DNA of 64,000 nucleotides from positions 186,001 to 250,000 of the forward strand of contig SNVD02013077.1 in the NCBI GenBank assembly GCA_013180625.2, written 5' to 3'. Shown in pieces: positions 29,201 through 37,987 of this stretch. Every line of letters begins with the position of its first letter. The first letter of the stretch is position 1. A program made the position numbers and the translations under genes. Below the pieces are notes generated by a model. It was not told the DNA's origin, searched no databases, and worked only from the letters and a program-made list of their open reading frames with translations. The stretch comes from Boswellia sacra (lineage: Eukaryota > Streptophyta > Magnoliopsida > Sapindales > Burseraceae).

Positions 29201-29314
29201 CAAACCCTATAGTTAAACTTCGAACATGTTTCATTCGTCGACGGTTCCGATCTTTCCATGTTTGAATCTCGGCCGTCTGTTTTAATTGCTTGTGAGGTTT
29301 TTGTTTTCAAATCT

Positions 29315-29325
29315 TCCAACGGCCA
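29315..29325 (+). promoter_or_regulatory. Perfect MSA (mitosis-specific activator) element
   Basis: TCCAACGGCCA matches the published MSA consensus YCYAACGGYYA at all 11 positions. It lies about 120-150 bases upstream of the probable MYB3R leader exon. MSA is the binding site of MYB3R proteins themselves, so feedback control of this gene is plausible. Weaker AACGG cores lie at about 29008 and 29150. Confidence 0.6.
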
Positions 29326-30460
29326 TATTGTGTTTTCTCTTTTTTTCGTCTTTCTTTTTTGTATTTAACTTTTGCGAACTATGCATATTCTTTTAATTAA
29401 ATAAATATAAAAAATAAAGCACAGTGTTAGGTGAAGCCCTGAAGACTTTTTTCCCAAATTGAAATGGCGACAACACTGTAATTAAAATAATTAAAATTTC
29501 TTCTATTAGAACAAAATAATATATAAAAGGAAAGTCGGTGAAGAGTGAAGACCCTAAAGTCTTAACCAACTTGAAAACTATAGTGTAATAAAAAATTAAA
29601 TTTGAAAATCTTAAATTTTATACACATACATACATGCTCCATTAATGCTTGATTAATTAACTATAATTGTCTTTATATTAACTAATAAAGGAGTATTGGT
29701 TAAGATTTACTATCTATTGTCATGGATAAGATATCATTAATAGCATTAATTAGCAAAACCCACTTGTAAGATGAAATGTGAGATTTGAGTAATCCTACGA
29801 GCTTGTGAGTAATTGTTTTTATACAAGGTTATGTGACTGTCATATTTAGTTAATTATCATATAAAATAATCCCATCTTTCATATAAATAATCATCAAAAT
29901 AGACTTAAATGATACAAAAAATACATGTTTGACGGACCTGTATATAGGTTGACAAAATGACCTGCCAGGTCGGAGGCCCCAGTGTGACCCATAATTTAAG
30001 GGCAGGTCTTAACCTGTTAATTTTGTATTTAGGGACGGGTTTAGGTCTTTAATTGTCCTGATCTGTTCGAGGCAGGTCTGGGGCTAGGTCCAGTACTTAG
30101 ACCCGCTTGACCCACCTTGCCCCGTACACTATAAGAGTGCACATGAAAAAAAATAAAATATTAGGACTTAAATGATATTCTTAAGGGTGATTGTGACGCG
30201 CTTGAATATTTTAGGATATCTTCAAATTTTACTAACCTATATAAAGAAAATTATTTTTTCCCTAAATCCCCCAAATGCCTCCTCTCTCGTTGCTGAGATC
30301 CCTAACCCTAACGCAGCGCATAAACTCCATCGTCTCTCTGCCATCTCTACCGTCAACCCTCGTCAATTCTCACCTGAGCAACCGCCACTCCACCATTGCC
30401 AGTCGCACTTCTCATTGCCACCCTCTCTCGTAGAACTTCTCACTGCCACCCGGCTCCGAG
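29326..30460. other. Intergenic, start of transposon-rich island
   Basis: AT-rich spacer. A segment near 29940-30120 with repeated CAGGTC/GGACGGG/GACCCG words resembles the GC-rich ends of plant DNA transposons also seen near 32150-32210. No intact gene. Confidence 0.4.
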
Positions 30461-30720
30461 ACTCCAGAATCGCAGCATCTCTCGTCGTCGTAGCTTGTCT
30501 GTTGTCTCTACAAATCCAGCAGCCTAGCCCCCTCTCTCTTGGCTACTGAACGGCTAGCTCCCCTTCGCGGCTCCAACGTCGCTGTACCTACATAACCAGC
30601 TCGCCTTCGCGGCTCCAGCAGCCCAGCCTCCTCTCTTTCATCCAGCTCCCCTCCACGGCTCCAGCGTCTCAGTACCTACACAACCGGTTTACCTCCACAG
30701 CTCCAGCGGCCTCCTCATTT
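30460..30720. repeat. Imperfect direct repeats, CT-rich
   Basis: The phrase GGCTCCA(A/G)CGTC followed by GTACCTACA(T/C)A(A)CC occurs at about 30571-30597 and 30657-30685, with further CCTTCGCGGCTCCA copies at 30564 and 30607. It looks like a decayed internal repeat of a transposon or of a former 5' UTR. The open frame running over it (30172-30549) has no recognisable protein. Confidence 0.45.
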
Positions 30721-30923
30721 ATAGGTTCATTTTCTGCATATGGTATTGGTTCATTGACTGCCTTTTCTACTAGTTCACCAATTGGCTCCAAAATTGGCTC
30801 ATGAATAGCTTCACGGGTTACATCACAATTCTCTACTATAAGATCAATAACAGGCTCATGAATGGAGTCATGAAGTGTTTTGTCATAATTTGTTGATGGC
30901 TCATTGAATAGGTCATTAATCAA
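30669..30923 (-). CDS. Hypothetical 84-residue frame with repeated EP motifs
   Basis: An open frame with recurring HEP/NEP-I units (for example HEPVIDLIVEN, HEPILEPIGEL, NEPIPYAENEPINEE). The acidic, repetitive composition is unlike random sequence, but no family is recognised, there are no splice partners, and the region is repeat-rich. It may be a fragment of a transposon-encoded protein. Expression is unknown. Confidence 0.2.
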   Translation of the reverse strand: MINDLFNEPSTNYDKTLHDSIHEPVIDLIVENCDVTREAIHEPILEPIGELVEKAVNEPIPYAENEPINEEAAGAVEVNRLCRY

Positions 30924-32796
30924 TCTTCTATAATTGCATCTTTATGAAGAGCTAATGCCTCGTTTACTGCCTGTTGCATTGGCCTCTTATACACTGGCAT
31001 CACTGCATTACACTACTTGTTGTAGAATTTCATGTGCTTGTGCATTTTGTGTGGAATGGGTGCTTACACGTCCACACGGCTACGTGCATATTTATCAATT
31101 GAAACAAATCTGAAGTTTTATTGAGCTTGCTAATCATTGGAGTGAACTTGGGTGCATGACAGATTTATTAATAGTATGCACGGGGCATCAGTGGGTCCTT
31201 AATTAATCATTTCATTCTGTAGTACTTAGTGAAAGGGAAAAAAGTAAAGTAGTACAAATATGCATGAAAAACCCAGGCTGTTTGTACAATATGTATCAAG
31301 GGCCTTTATGTGTCTAATGGAAACATATGCTGTCTGATTCACAGTTAATAATTTCATGTCAAATGTTCTTCTACCAAATTCTTGGTATCAATCGCTGTTA
31401 ACTACATATGTTGTATAGTCGATATGAAATATATTTATGCAAGCTATAATTTTAGCGGTACAATATGTCAATAAAGTCAACTGGAAATAGAATTTTGAGA
31501 ATACTCTAGGTATGTATATGTGACGTGACAGCAAAAAAGTTGAATAACCATGACATAAAATAGTGAATGGGTCTTGTATATGCTTCAATACTTGAAGGTT
31601 TGAAACTCCTTAAATTAAGAGCCATAATATCAAATATTATACTTGAGATAGCTGGCACAGAGGCTTTTCAAAAATCTTATAGTCTAGTGCCTAGGCTTTG
31701 AATTTATTTGGAATATTGAATCAACTTCGTTTACAGCTACATTATGTTAAGAGAGAGCAGTTTGGGTTATATTTCTCTTATCTGCTCTGGGAAATTTAAG
31801 AGCGTTATATTAACTCGTGGATTCTGGAGTTTTGCATATCCAATGTGGTGTGAATTATATAGCCTGCCCACTTTTACAACTTAGGTGGAGTTAATACCCG
31901 CCACTTCATTTAGAAACAAATTCATTTATTCAATTTTAGTTTAATTTTAGTTTGAAGATATATTGTTTTAATGATTGTTAAAAAATGGTCATAGCTGTAA
32001 ATGATATGATGAGAAATTGAAAATGGAGTTATTTGTAAAAATTTAAATGTTATAGGGGGACGAGGTTGCAAAAATATAAATATTACAGGGATGTGGTGAA
32101 ATAAATGTAACTTAGGGGCTTGGCGTGTCTGAATCTGCTCAATTTTATTTTTGCCCCGCCCCGCCCCATTGCCCTTGAGCAGGGCGGGGCTGGGTACCTG
32201 CCGCCCCAAACCCAGAAGTAACATCATAGAAGATCACCAGAGATGTGATCACGAAGCGCACTCGCCTTTGCAAGGAGAAATACTTAGGTGAAAGAATTCT
32301 CACCTATATGATGGGCGTTAGACTCTGTTTATGGCAATGTATTAGACCCGAATTTATGTGCTTCGTCAATGTATAAAACATACGTGTGTTGTGCCTAAAC
32401 CATTCATGTATGAGTACAATGGGACGAGGTACACGTATGTACTAATACAACCGAAAAAATATGTATTTACAAGTTTTCATACCACTATACATGGAAAACA
32501 TGTGCGACTATACAAAAAATGTCACTATACAATAATATGTACATATCCACAAACTATCTACCCAAAAAAATGTGTAACTATACATAATATATACATGACA
32601 CGAAATCATGGTACAATCATGCTGGGCTGCTACTCAACCTCCGCTGAATCAACGTCGGCATGCACAATGGTGGTCGGAACTCCGCTAACACAACATCAGC
32701 AATCCCTGTGGTGGCCGCAATATCGGCAAGCATAACATCTGCAGGCACTGTGAAGGCCCCAACCTCGATAGGCGTTGTGACAGTCATGGCGGCCTC
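30924..32796. other. Repeat-derived spacer
   Basis: No intact gene seen. A GC-rich palindromic patch (CCCCGCCCCGCCCC ... GGGCGGGGC) at about 32154-32190 resembles DNA-transposon ends. Open frames at 31922-32227 and 32358-32735 have biased composition and no family match. The stretch just left of 32797 is probably the untranslated 3' side of the Ulp1-type gene described next. Confidence 0.4.
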
Positions 32797-33469
32797 CTAT
32801 GCCTGTGGATGAATACAATTAACCCAAAGCTGTACTGTCATTCTCTCCCGCTGGCATTCGTCCGTGAACGCCTTAATGGCTGTCAGTGGAACACCCCCCG
32901 CTAAGAACTCGATGTACTTCAAACAGTACACGCCGCATGCTCCTCCCCAGCCTCCTGTTATGGCACCTCGGTCTCATCCTCGATGCGCATAATGTCGTAT
33001 GGGATTGCGGGCTAGTCAGGAATATCGCAAATATCCATTGACACCATACTGGGTATCAGCTCAGCCAGACACCAGACTGTCTCTCTGACTGTGTCTGTGG
33101 AACTATGCCCAACACATTAGTCATATATGACAACGTCACGGCGATTCAAATCCACCTCGACTGCCACACAATGATCGCCACCGATGTTAACAGGGACATA
33201 GAGCTGAAAAGAAAATTGACACCATAGAAATCGATCACAACATTTCAAATAAAATGGCACATACTAACTCTTTGAATATAAATGTACTCACCCTGTCCAC
33301 ATCGACCCATGGTCTTCCAACGAGGGGCATCTCTCCTAGGACAAACTGGACCATATCGACGTTCACCCAGTTAATGTCGTCCAGTCTGTCCGAGTATTGT
33401 TCCCACAACGACTTCACTTTCAACTGCAATTTCATGAGTTCAACTACAAATTCAAATGTTTATGAAATA
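32797..33469 (-). pseudogene. Ulp1 (C48) cysteine protease domain, C-terminal part of a transposon-type gene
   Basis: Reading leftward, exon 33423-33292 encodes LWEQYSDRLDDINWVNVDMV. After a GT-AG intron, the segment from 33203 encodes the C48 histidine block (YVPVNIGGDH) and aspartate block (VVIYD). The catalytic cysteine block GACGVYCLKYIEFLAGG follows near 32937, and the frame ends with a stop at 32797. These are the His, Asp and Cys of a Ulp1/SENP-type protease, as carried by plant Mutator-like or related transposon genes. It is broken: stops follow IYD, and two more in-frame stops plus a frameshift separate the Asp and Cys blocks; the usual Trp after the His is Cys. The N-terminal half of the same gene lies at 45556-48262, beyond the inserted retrotransposon. 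Confidence 0.8.
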
Positions 33470-33474
33470 CGTAC
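33470..33474. repeat. Target-site duplication, left copy (CGTAC)
   Basis: CGTAC directly precedes the TG of the left LTR and is repeated at 45551-45555 directly after the CA of the right LTR. A 5-base duplication is the hallmark of Ty3/gypsy integration. It shows that 33475-45550 is one complete insertion. Confidence 0.9.
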
Positions 33475-34886
33475 TGTTTACGCCCAAAATATACCGCGGT
33501 TATTGTAGTATACGTTGAGGTGTCGAATCCACAAGGAGGCCTTTGATAAAAGAGGTTAGTAAAACAAAAATATAAAAGATAATAAAGATATAAATTTAAC
33601 TTTGAAGTGATTAGTTCTAAAGAAAATACAATGTTTAATAATTGGAAACAATCGATGGTAATTAAGAAGTAAGGCATCGAGAATCACTTATATGTTTTGT
33701 AAATCTAATCTCCACTTTGATTTAATAATTATAACTCAATTGAAAGTTTCACATCCCAAACAATCAATCGGAAAATATGTATAGTATAGCATAAATGATA
33801 AACACATGTATTTGATATGCATAAACTCTTGACAAGCAATATTTACCAACAACATTCATCCTTACAAGTTATCCAAGAGCGACAATATATCACATGACAA
33901 TATTGTAGTAAAGGATTAACTCATAAAACAAAACCACCAGTAACAATTATAATTCAACATGAATCACATAAAGAAAGCATGACTGAATTTATATGAAATT
34001 GAGAATTATAATTTTTGGATTAAAAAGAAATCACAAGATGAGAAAGAGTTTAACACATAAACAAACATACAATCTTTATAGCCCTTGAGGTAGAATGAAA
34101 GTGGAGAAATAGATAAACTACACATACAAGTTCATCTCTAGCCTTACCAAGAGTTCTAGCCTAACTTACAATTCATTCTTATCATTTCTAAAGAGAAAAT
34201 ACAAGAGAGAATTGTAATATACAATGATAGAATGTGAACTCAAATGATTTTTTCTCTCCCCTCATTCAATTCCTCAAGTTGTCCTTAAATAGGTGATGAA
34301 ATGGAACTATTACGCCAAACCTCCACCAATTTTTTCACAATGTCGGCCACCAACTTGCAGCTGATTTTTTACCACCAAATGGACCGAATTGGGCTTTGTG
34401 GAAAACATGAAAGTTGTAGCATTTTGTCTCAGATTTCCAGGGCCACCAGATTCATGCAATTTGGACAAGTATTTTCTGAGATATGGCCCAAATACTGGAT
34501 ATGGGTCGGGCTGAGAAACAACTACAATTTGGTTTTGTTGTGTCTCAATTTCGGCCCATCAAATGTTGGATTTGGGCTTTTGATTGTTCTTCAACTTTGT
34601 GTAAAATTGAGAAATGTTACTCCAGGTTCAATAATCTCTCCATTTTGATCTATAGATTGAGAGTTGTGTCCATTTTATTAAACCTGAAAAAATGATTTCC
34701 ATTAATCATAATTTAAGGACAATACTTTATTTCAAGATAAAGACTAAAGAAAATGCAAAAGATATGAAACAAATGTAAAAGAGGCATAAGCAAAATAATT
34801 ATGCTAAAATATCATAAAAGCTTTATAATACTGTCCAATTAGCATTAATTATTTATGCTTAAGAGTGTACTTTCATGCGTTTATCA
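33475..34886 (-). repeat. 3' LTR of the Athila-type element
   Basis: 1,412 bases, starting TGTTTACGCC on the plus strand and ending TTTATCA. It is nearly identical to 44140-45550. In element orientation a TATA-like CTATTTAAGG lies at 34292-34283. Both LTRs contain a 115-residue open frame on the plus strand (34301-34648), antisense to the element. Confidence 0.95.
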
Positions 34887-35395
34887 CAATCCTCAGCCAG
34901 CTTATTGCTAGTCCCTAGCAATTTAAGCGTAAATGAAGCATGAAGAATTACTTCAGCATTTCAAACAAAAAGTCAGTTCAAAGATCACAATTGCTATAAA
35001 GGTTATTTCAATCATAACTTCCAAAACTGAGCACATGTGAATCAAGCCAAACCTTCTTACCACAAACTGCAAAACATATAGCCTTGAAAATTACTCTATG
35101 TAAAAGCCTCAACTCCATATCCTCACAGGTGAACGACTGTTTAAAAAGGCTATGATTTCTCTCATGGAGTTGGAAAACAGAATAAACACACAAGAAAAGG
35201 TCACATTTAAGGACAGATAGACAACTAAAATTGATCCAAAGATAGGAAAATCCAATGTTTAGAATCAAACCATTCTTGCAACATGCTACCTTTAGGACTT
35301 CATTTATCTTGAGTGAATAAATATAGCTTGGTGAGAAAAGACTACTTCATAAAACTTCTATCTTCTAAAATTGAATGAAGACATTATTGAATCGA

Positions 35396-35458
35396 ACTGA
35401 CTTCTTCTTCTTTTCTTTTTTCTTTCTTCTTCTTTTTTTTCTTTTCTTTTTTTTTTCA
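35396..35458 (-). repeat. Long polypurine tract (sense strand of element)
   Basis: On the plus strand this is an almost pure C/T run (CTTCTTCTTTTC...), so the element's sense strand is almost pure A/G. It could serve as an internal polypurine tract for plus-strand priming, as some retroelements have. It could equally be simple-sequence expansion. Confidence 0.5.
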
Positions 35459-35913
35459 CAAGAATTGAAATTTCATCTTGAATCGTCCCTTAGCTCAATT
35501 CGAGTAATGACATTCTAAACAAGGATTAATCAATTCAAAGGATCAATGAAAGTTCCTAAGCTGTTTTCTCAACCTCTCCACTCACTCACAAAAGATGTGT
35601 GAGATTAAAAAAATGTGAACTTAAACATGAGAATTCTTTTGGCTATATACATTAAATCATCCATCTTACCACAAGGCTTATCATTGTGCTCAAAATAATT
35701 TCAGAAATCATTATTTGATAACCTAAATAGAAAAGATGACTCAAACCAATAATTTTGAAATCATACCTAGATAGAAAAACAAACCCATTTAGACAAGAAT
35801 TACCGAGAACACATGCAATAAACAGCTGTGCATGAAATACAATTCAAAAATAAAAAACAAATCAACTAGTTAGAATGTGTTTCAAGAGGTCAAAACTATA
35901 CTCCCTACTCTGC

Positions 35914-35940
35914 CATTCTGGATCTAATAGATCCAGAATG
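35914..35940. repeat. Perfect 12-bp stem, 3-base loop hairpin
   Basis: CATTCTGGATCT and its exact complement AGATCCAGAATG are separated by AAT. A degenerate half copy (CTGCCATTCTCAGACCAATAGAT) follows about 60 bases later. It lies in the untranslated 3' part of the retrotransposon; the role is unknown. Confidence 0.7.
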
Positions 35941-36184
35941 CGTCTCAAGAGATAATGGACTCTTTACACTGCCATTCTCAGACCAATAGATTTTTTTTTT
36001 TTGAAATGCAATGCAAAACATATGCCTCCGATCTACCCCCAACCAGAGCGAAACATTGTCCTCAATGTTTAAATGTAGAAGGAGAAAGTATAAGAGACAT
36101 CACCTGAAGCTTCAGTTATTCAAGAGAAACAAACCTGAAAAACACTTAATAAAATATTGTGAATAAAGCCAAAAGTAAGAAAAG

Positions 36185-36835
36185 TTACAAACGAAGTGTC
36201 AGATCCAATTTTCTCTTATTGCTCATTCCCACTGACCAATTAATTTGAGATGCTTCAGGGTTAGGTTCATAAACAAAAGCTTGCAATTTATCAATTAGTT
36301 CATCAGCAGTTGAGGCAGAGAAAAGGATCCGTTGTGCTGATTGTGAGATAAATCTTTGTTCCACAGCTTGATTAACAAAACACAATAAACAATCAAAGAA
36401 ATTATTGACATTCAACAAACCTATGGGTTTCTGGTGGATATTGAGTTGGGCCCAAGAGACAACTTGAAAGATTTCTTCCATTGTTCCAAAATCTCCTGGT
36501 AAAGCAATAAAGGTATCTGCATTTACAATCATACGAGCTATGCGTTCATGCATGGATGAGACCTGTAATTCCTCTTCAACTGTTTTTCCAGCAACGTTAA
36601 CTAAAGCTTTAGGAATAATTCCTAAAACTTGACTTCCTCTTGAGTATGCAGTTGTTGACACACACCCCATTAACCCATGGTTACCTCACCCATAAATTAA
36701 ATGAAGTTTTCTCTCAGCTAGAACCTTACCAAGATTATGAGCTGCTTCTAAAAAAGCTATATCTTTACCAGGCTGAGATCCACAAAATACACATATATTT
36801 CGGAATCGACGAGCTGAGGTTCCCTCTATTTTGAT
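36185..36835 (-). pseudogene. Captured intronless LOG-like cytokinin-activating enzyme gene
   Basis: Homologous to plant LOG (cytokinin riboside 5'-monophosphate phosphoribohydrolase), which releases active cytokinin bases in the cytosol. The 217-codon region is co-linear with a whole LOG protein: the N-terminal Rossmann start RNICVFCGSQPGKD, the GGGN.GLMG site, SMHERIARM, the PGG.GTMEE site, WAQLNIHQKPIGLLNV, and a C-terminus ending LDLTLRL. Plant LOG genes normally have several introns; none is present, so this is a retrotransposed mRNA copy. Damage: codon 50 in the GGGN motif is TGA (36688-36686), the PGG motif reads PGD, and the expected start codon reads ATC (36835-36833). From ATG 36670 a 161-residue frame is open. 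It is in sense orientation inside the LTR retrotransposon, 238 bases after the Cys4 frame. Which LOG paralogue was the source is not known. Confidence 0.9.
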
Positions 36836-37072
36836 ACAACTCACTAACTATGTATATGCAAATGAAGAACATGAGATGTATTTATAGAATGCAAAAAGGT
36901 AGTACAATAATGACATCTATATAGGTAGCTCAACTGTTTGTCTGACAAATGTTGAAAATAAAAATAAAAATAGAAATTCAAAAATAACGGCAAGCATGCA
37001 TATGTACAAGTAGTTGTGATTGTGGCTCACATCTTCCTCTGGTTTTACGTCCAGTAACGGCTGAAACACCTT

Positions 37073-37621
37073 CTATAAGTTGGGGATATGCTTCCCATCC
37101 AATTTTCTTATAAATTGGTAAACAGGATCGTTTTGAGTCAGATTCCCGAAACTATAACGTTTTTGCTCTTCTCGAAATTGTGTCCATAATCTTAAAATCT
37201 CTCGATGCACAAATCCACAAGGATGCGTCTCAAGAGTCAACAAGATATTATCTAGAGACTCCTTACTCAGTCCATCCTTAATGAACTGAATCTTATCTTC
37301 TCGATTGACAGACATATATCCTAAAGAGCGACATCGCTTGTTACAGGTCCATCGTGCACATTTGTGACAAACTTGTAATTTATTTGCTCTTCGTTTTTTC
37401 GCGTAAGAGCTTTTACCCAAACCAGGCATGAAGGAAACAAAGGCTTTTGAACATTCACCAGATAATCGAACTTTGGCTTCAATTAACCATCGTATATCAA
37501 CAGGTAAACCCATGAGCATTAGCAATTTTAACCTTGCAAACTATGCTTTGTAAATTTTGAGCAATGCATTTGGAGGAAGAAAAGGAAAATGTCTACGAAG
37601 GTTTGAAAGAATCGTATCCAT
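37073..37621 (-). CDS. Basic Cys4 protein of unknown function, accessory frame of the retrotransposon
   Basis: A sense-oriented frame between integrase and the LOG copy. It starts at ATG 37621 (MDTILSNLRRHF) and has one in-frame TAG after codon 25; from ATG 37525 it is open for 150 residues. Visible features: a Lys/Arg cluster (SSYAKKRRANK) directly followed by a compact zinc-type cluster CHKCARWTCNKRC (C-x2-C-x4-C-x3-C), then a helical C-terminal part (EDKIQFIKDGLSKESLDNIL, HREILRLW). It is not gag, env or any pol domain. The arrangement of a basic patch, a Cys cluster and a following FIK.G segment is reminiscent of the small cysteine-rich nucleic-acid-binding proteins of carla- and vitiviruses, several of which suppress RNA silencing. 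That relation is a hypothesis from motif layout only. A second possibility is a captured host zinc protein. Confidence 0.6.
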
Positions 37622-37834
37622 TTTGAAAGGTAAAAGAATGCACGATTTTTGTTTGGGTTACAGTTTTTAGGGAACTGAAAAACCGACTTAATTAGTCACG
37701 GAGTACCGTATCCGCCACTTAACCGGGAAGTAAAATAAAACACGCAAAAGAAAATAAAAGGAAAAACAGAAAATAAAGTAAAAATTATAGGAAAAACATA
37801 TAATAAAAGCAAGACAACGAGATAAAGAAAGCAA

Positions 37835-37980
37835 AAATAAAGTTAAGATATGGTACAGATAGATGATAGAAACAAAGACAAAGTCAAGATATGGGGTAGA
37901 TAAATAATAAAAGCAAGGACAACCAAATAATAAAAACAAAAATAAAATCAAGATATGGTACAGATAGATGAGACAGATAG
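37835..37980 (-). repeat. Three imperfect direct repeats after pol
   Basis: The unit AAAGTCAAGATATGGTACAG followed by ATAGATGATAGA recurs at about 37840, 37880 and 37944 with small changes. The surrounding 37720-37980 stretch is purine-poor on the coding strand and has no gene. It separates pol from the accessory frames. Confidence 0.6.
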
Positions 37981-37987
37981 CACCTGA

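Larger units (their letters stand above)
34887..36184 (-). other. Element 3' untranslated region between LOG-like gene and 3' LTR
   Basis: No coding frame is recognised. It contains a 60-base polypyrimidine run (35396-35458; polypurine on the element's sense strand) and a perfect hairpin at 35914-35940. The sense-strand sequence just before the LTR (CTAGGGACTAGCAATAAGCT, then GGCTGAGGATTG) sits where a polypurine tract is expected but is a poor match to one. Remains of a lost env-like frame may be hidden here but cannot be shown. Confidence 0.55.

Noticed and set aside
30172..30549. 125-residue plus-strand frame
   Set aside because: Low-complexity Pro/Ser/Leu translation of CT-rich repeats, with no homology or splice support.
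32358..32735. 125-residue plus-strand frame rich in Tyr, His and Thr
   Set aside because: AT-rich composition and no recognisable family; it lies at the decayed end of the Ulp1-type element.
36185..36835. LOG sequence as an ordinary host gene lying next to the retrotransposon
   Set aside because: It is between the two LTRs of one element with matching target duplications, has no introns, and shares the element's orientation.
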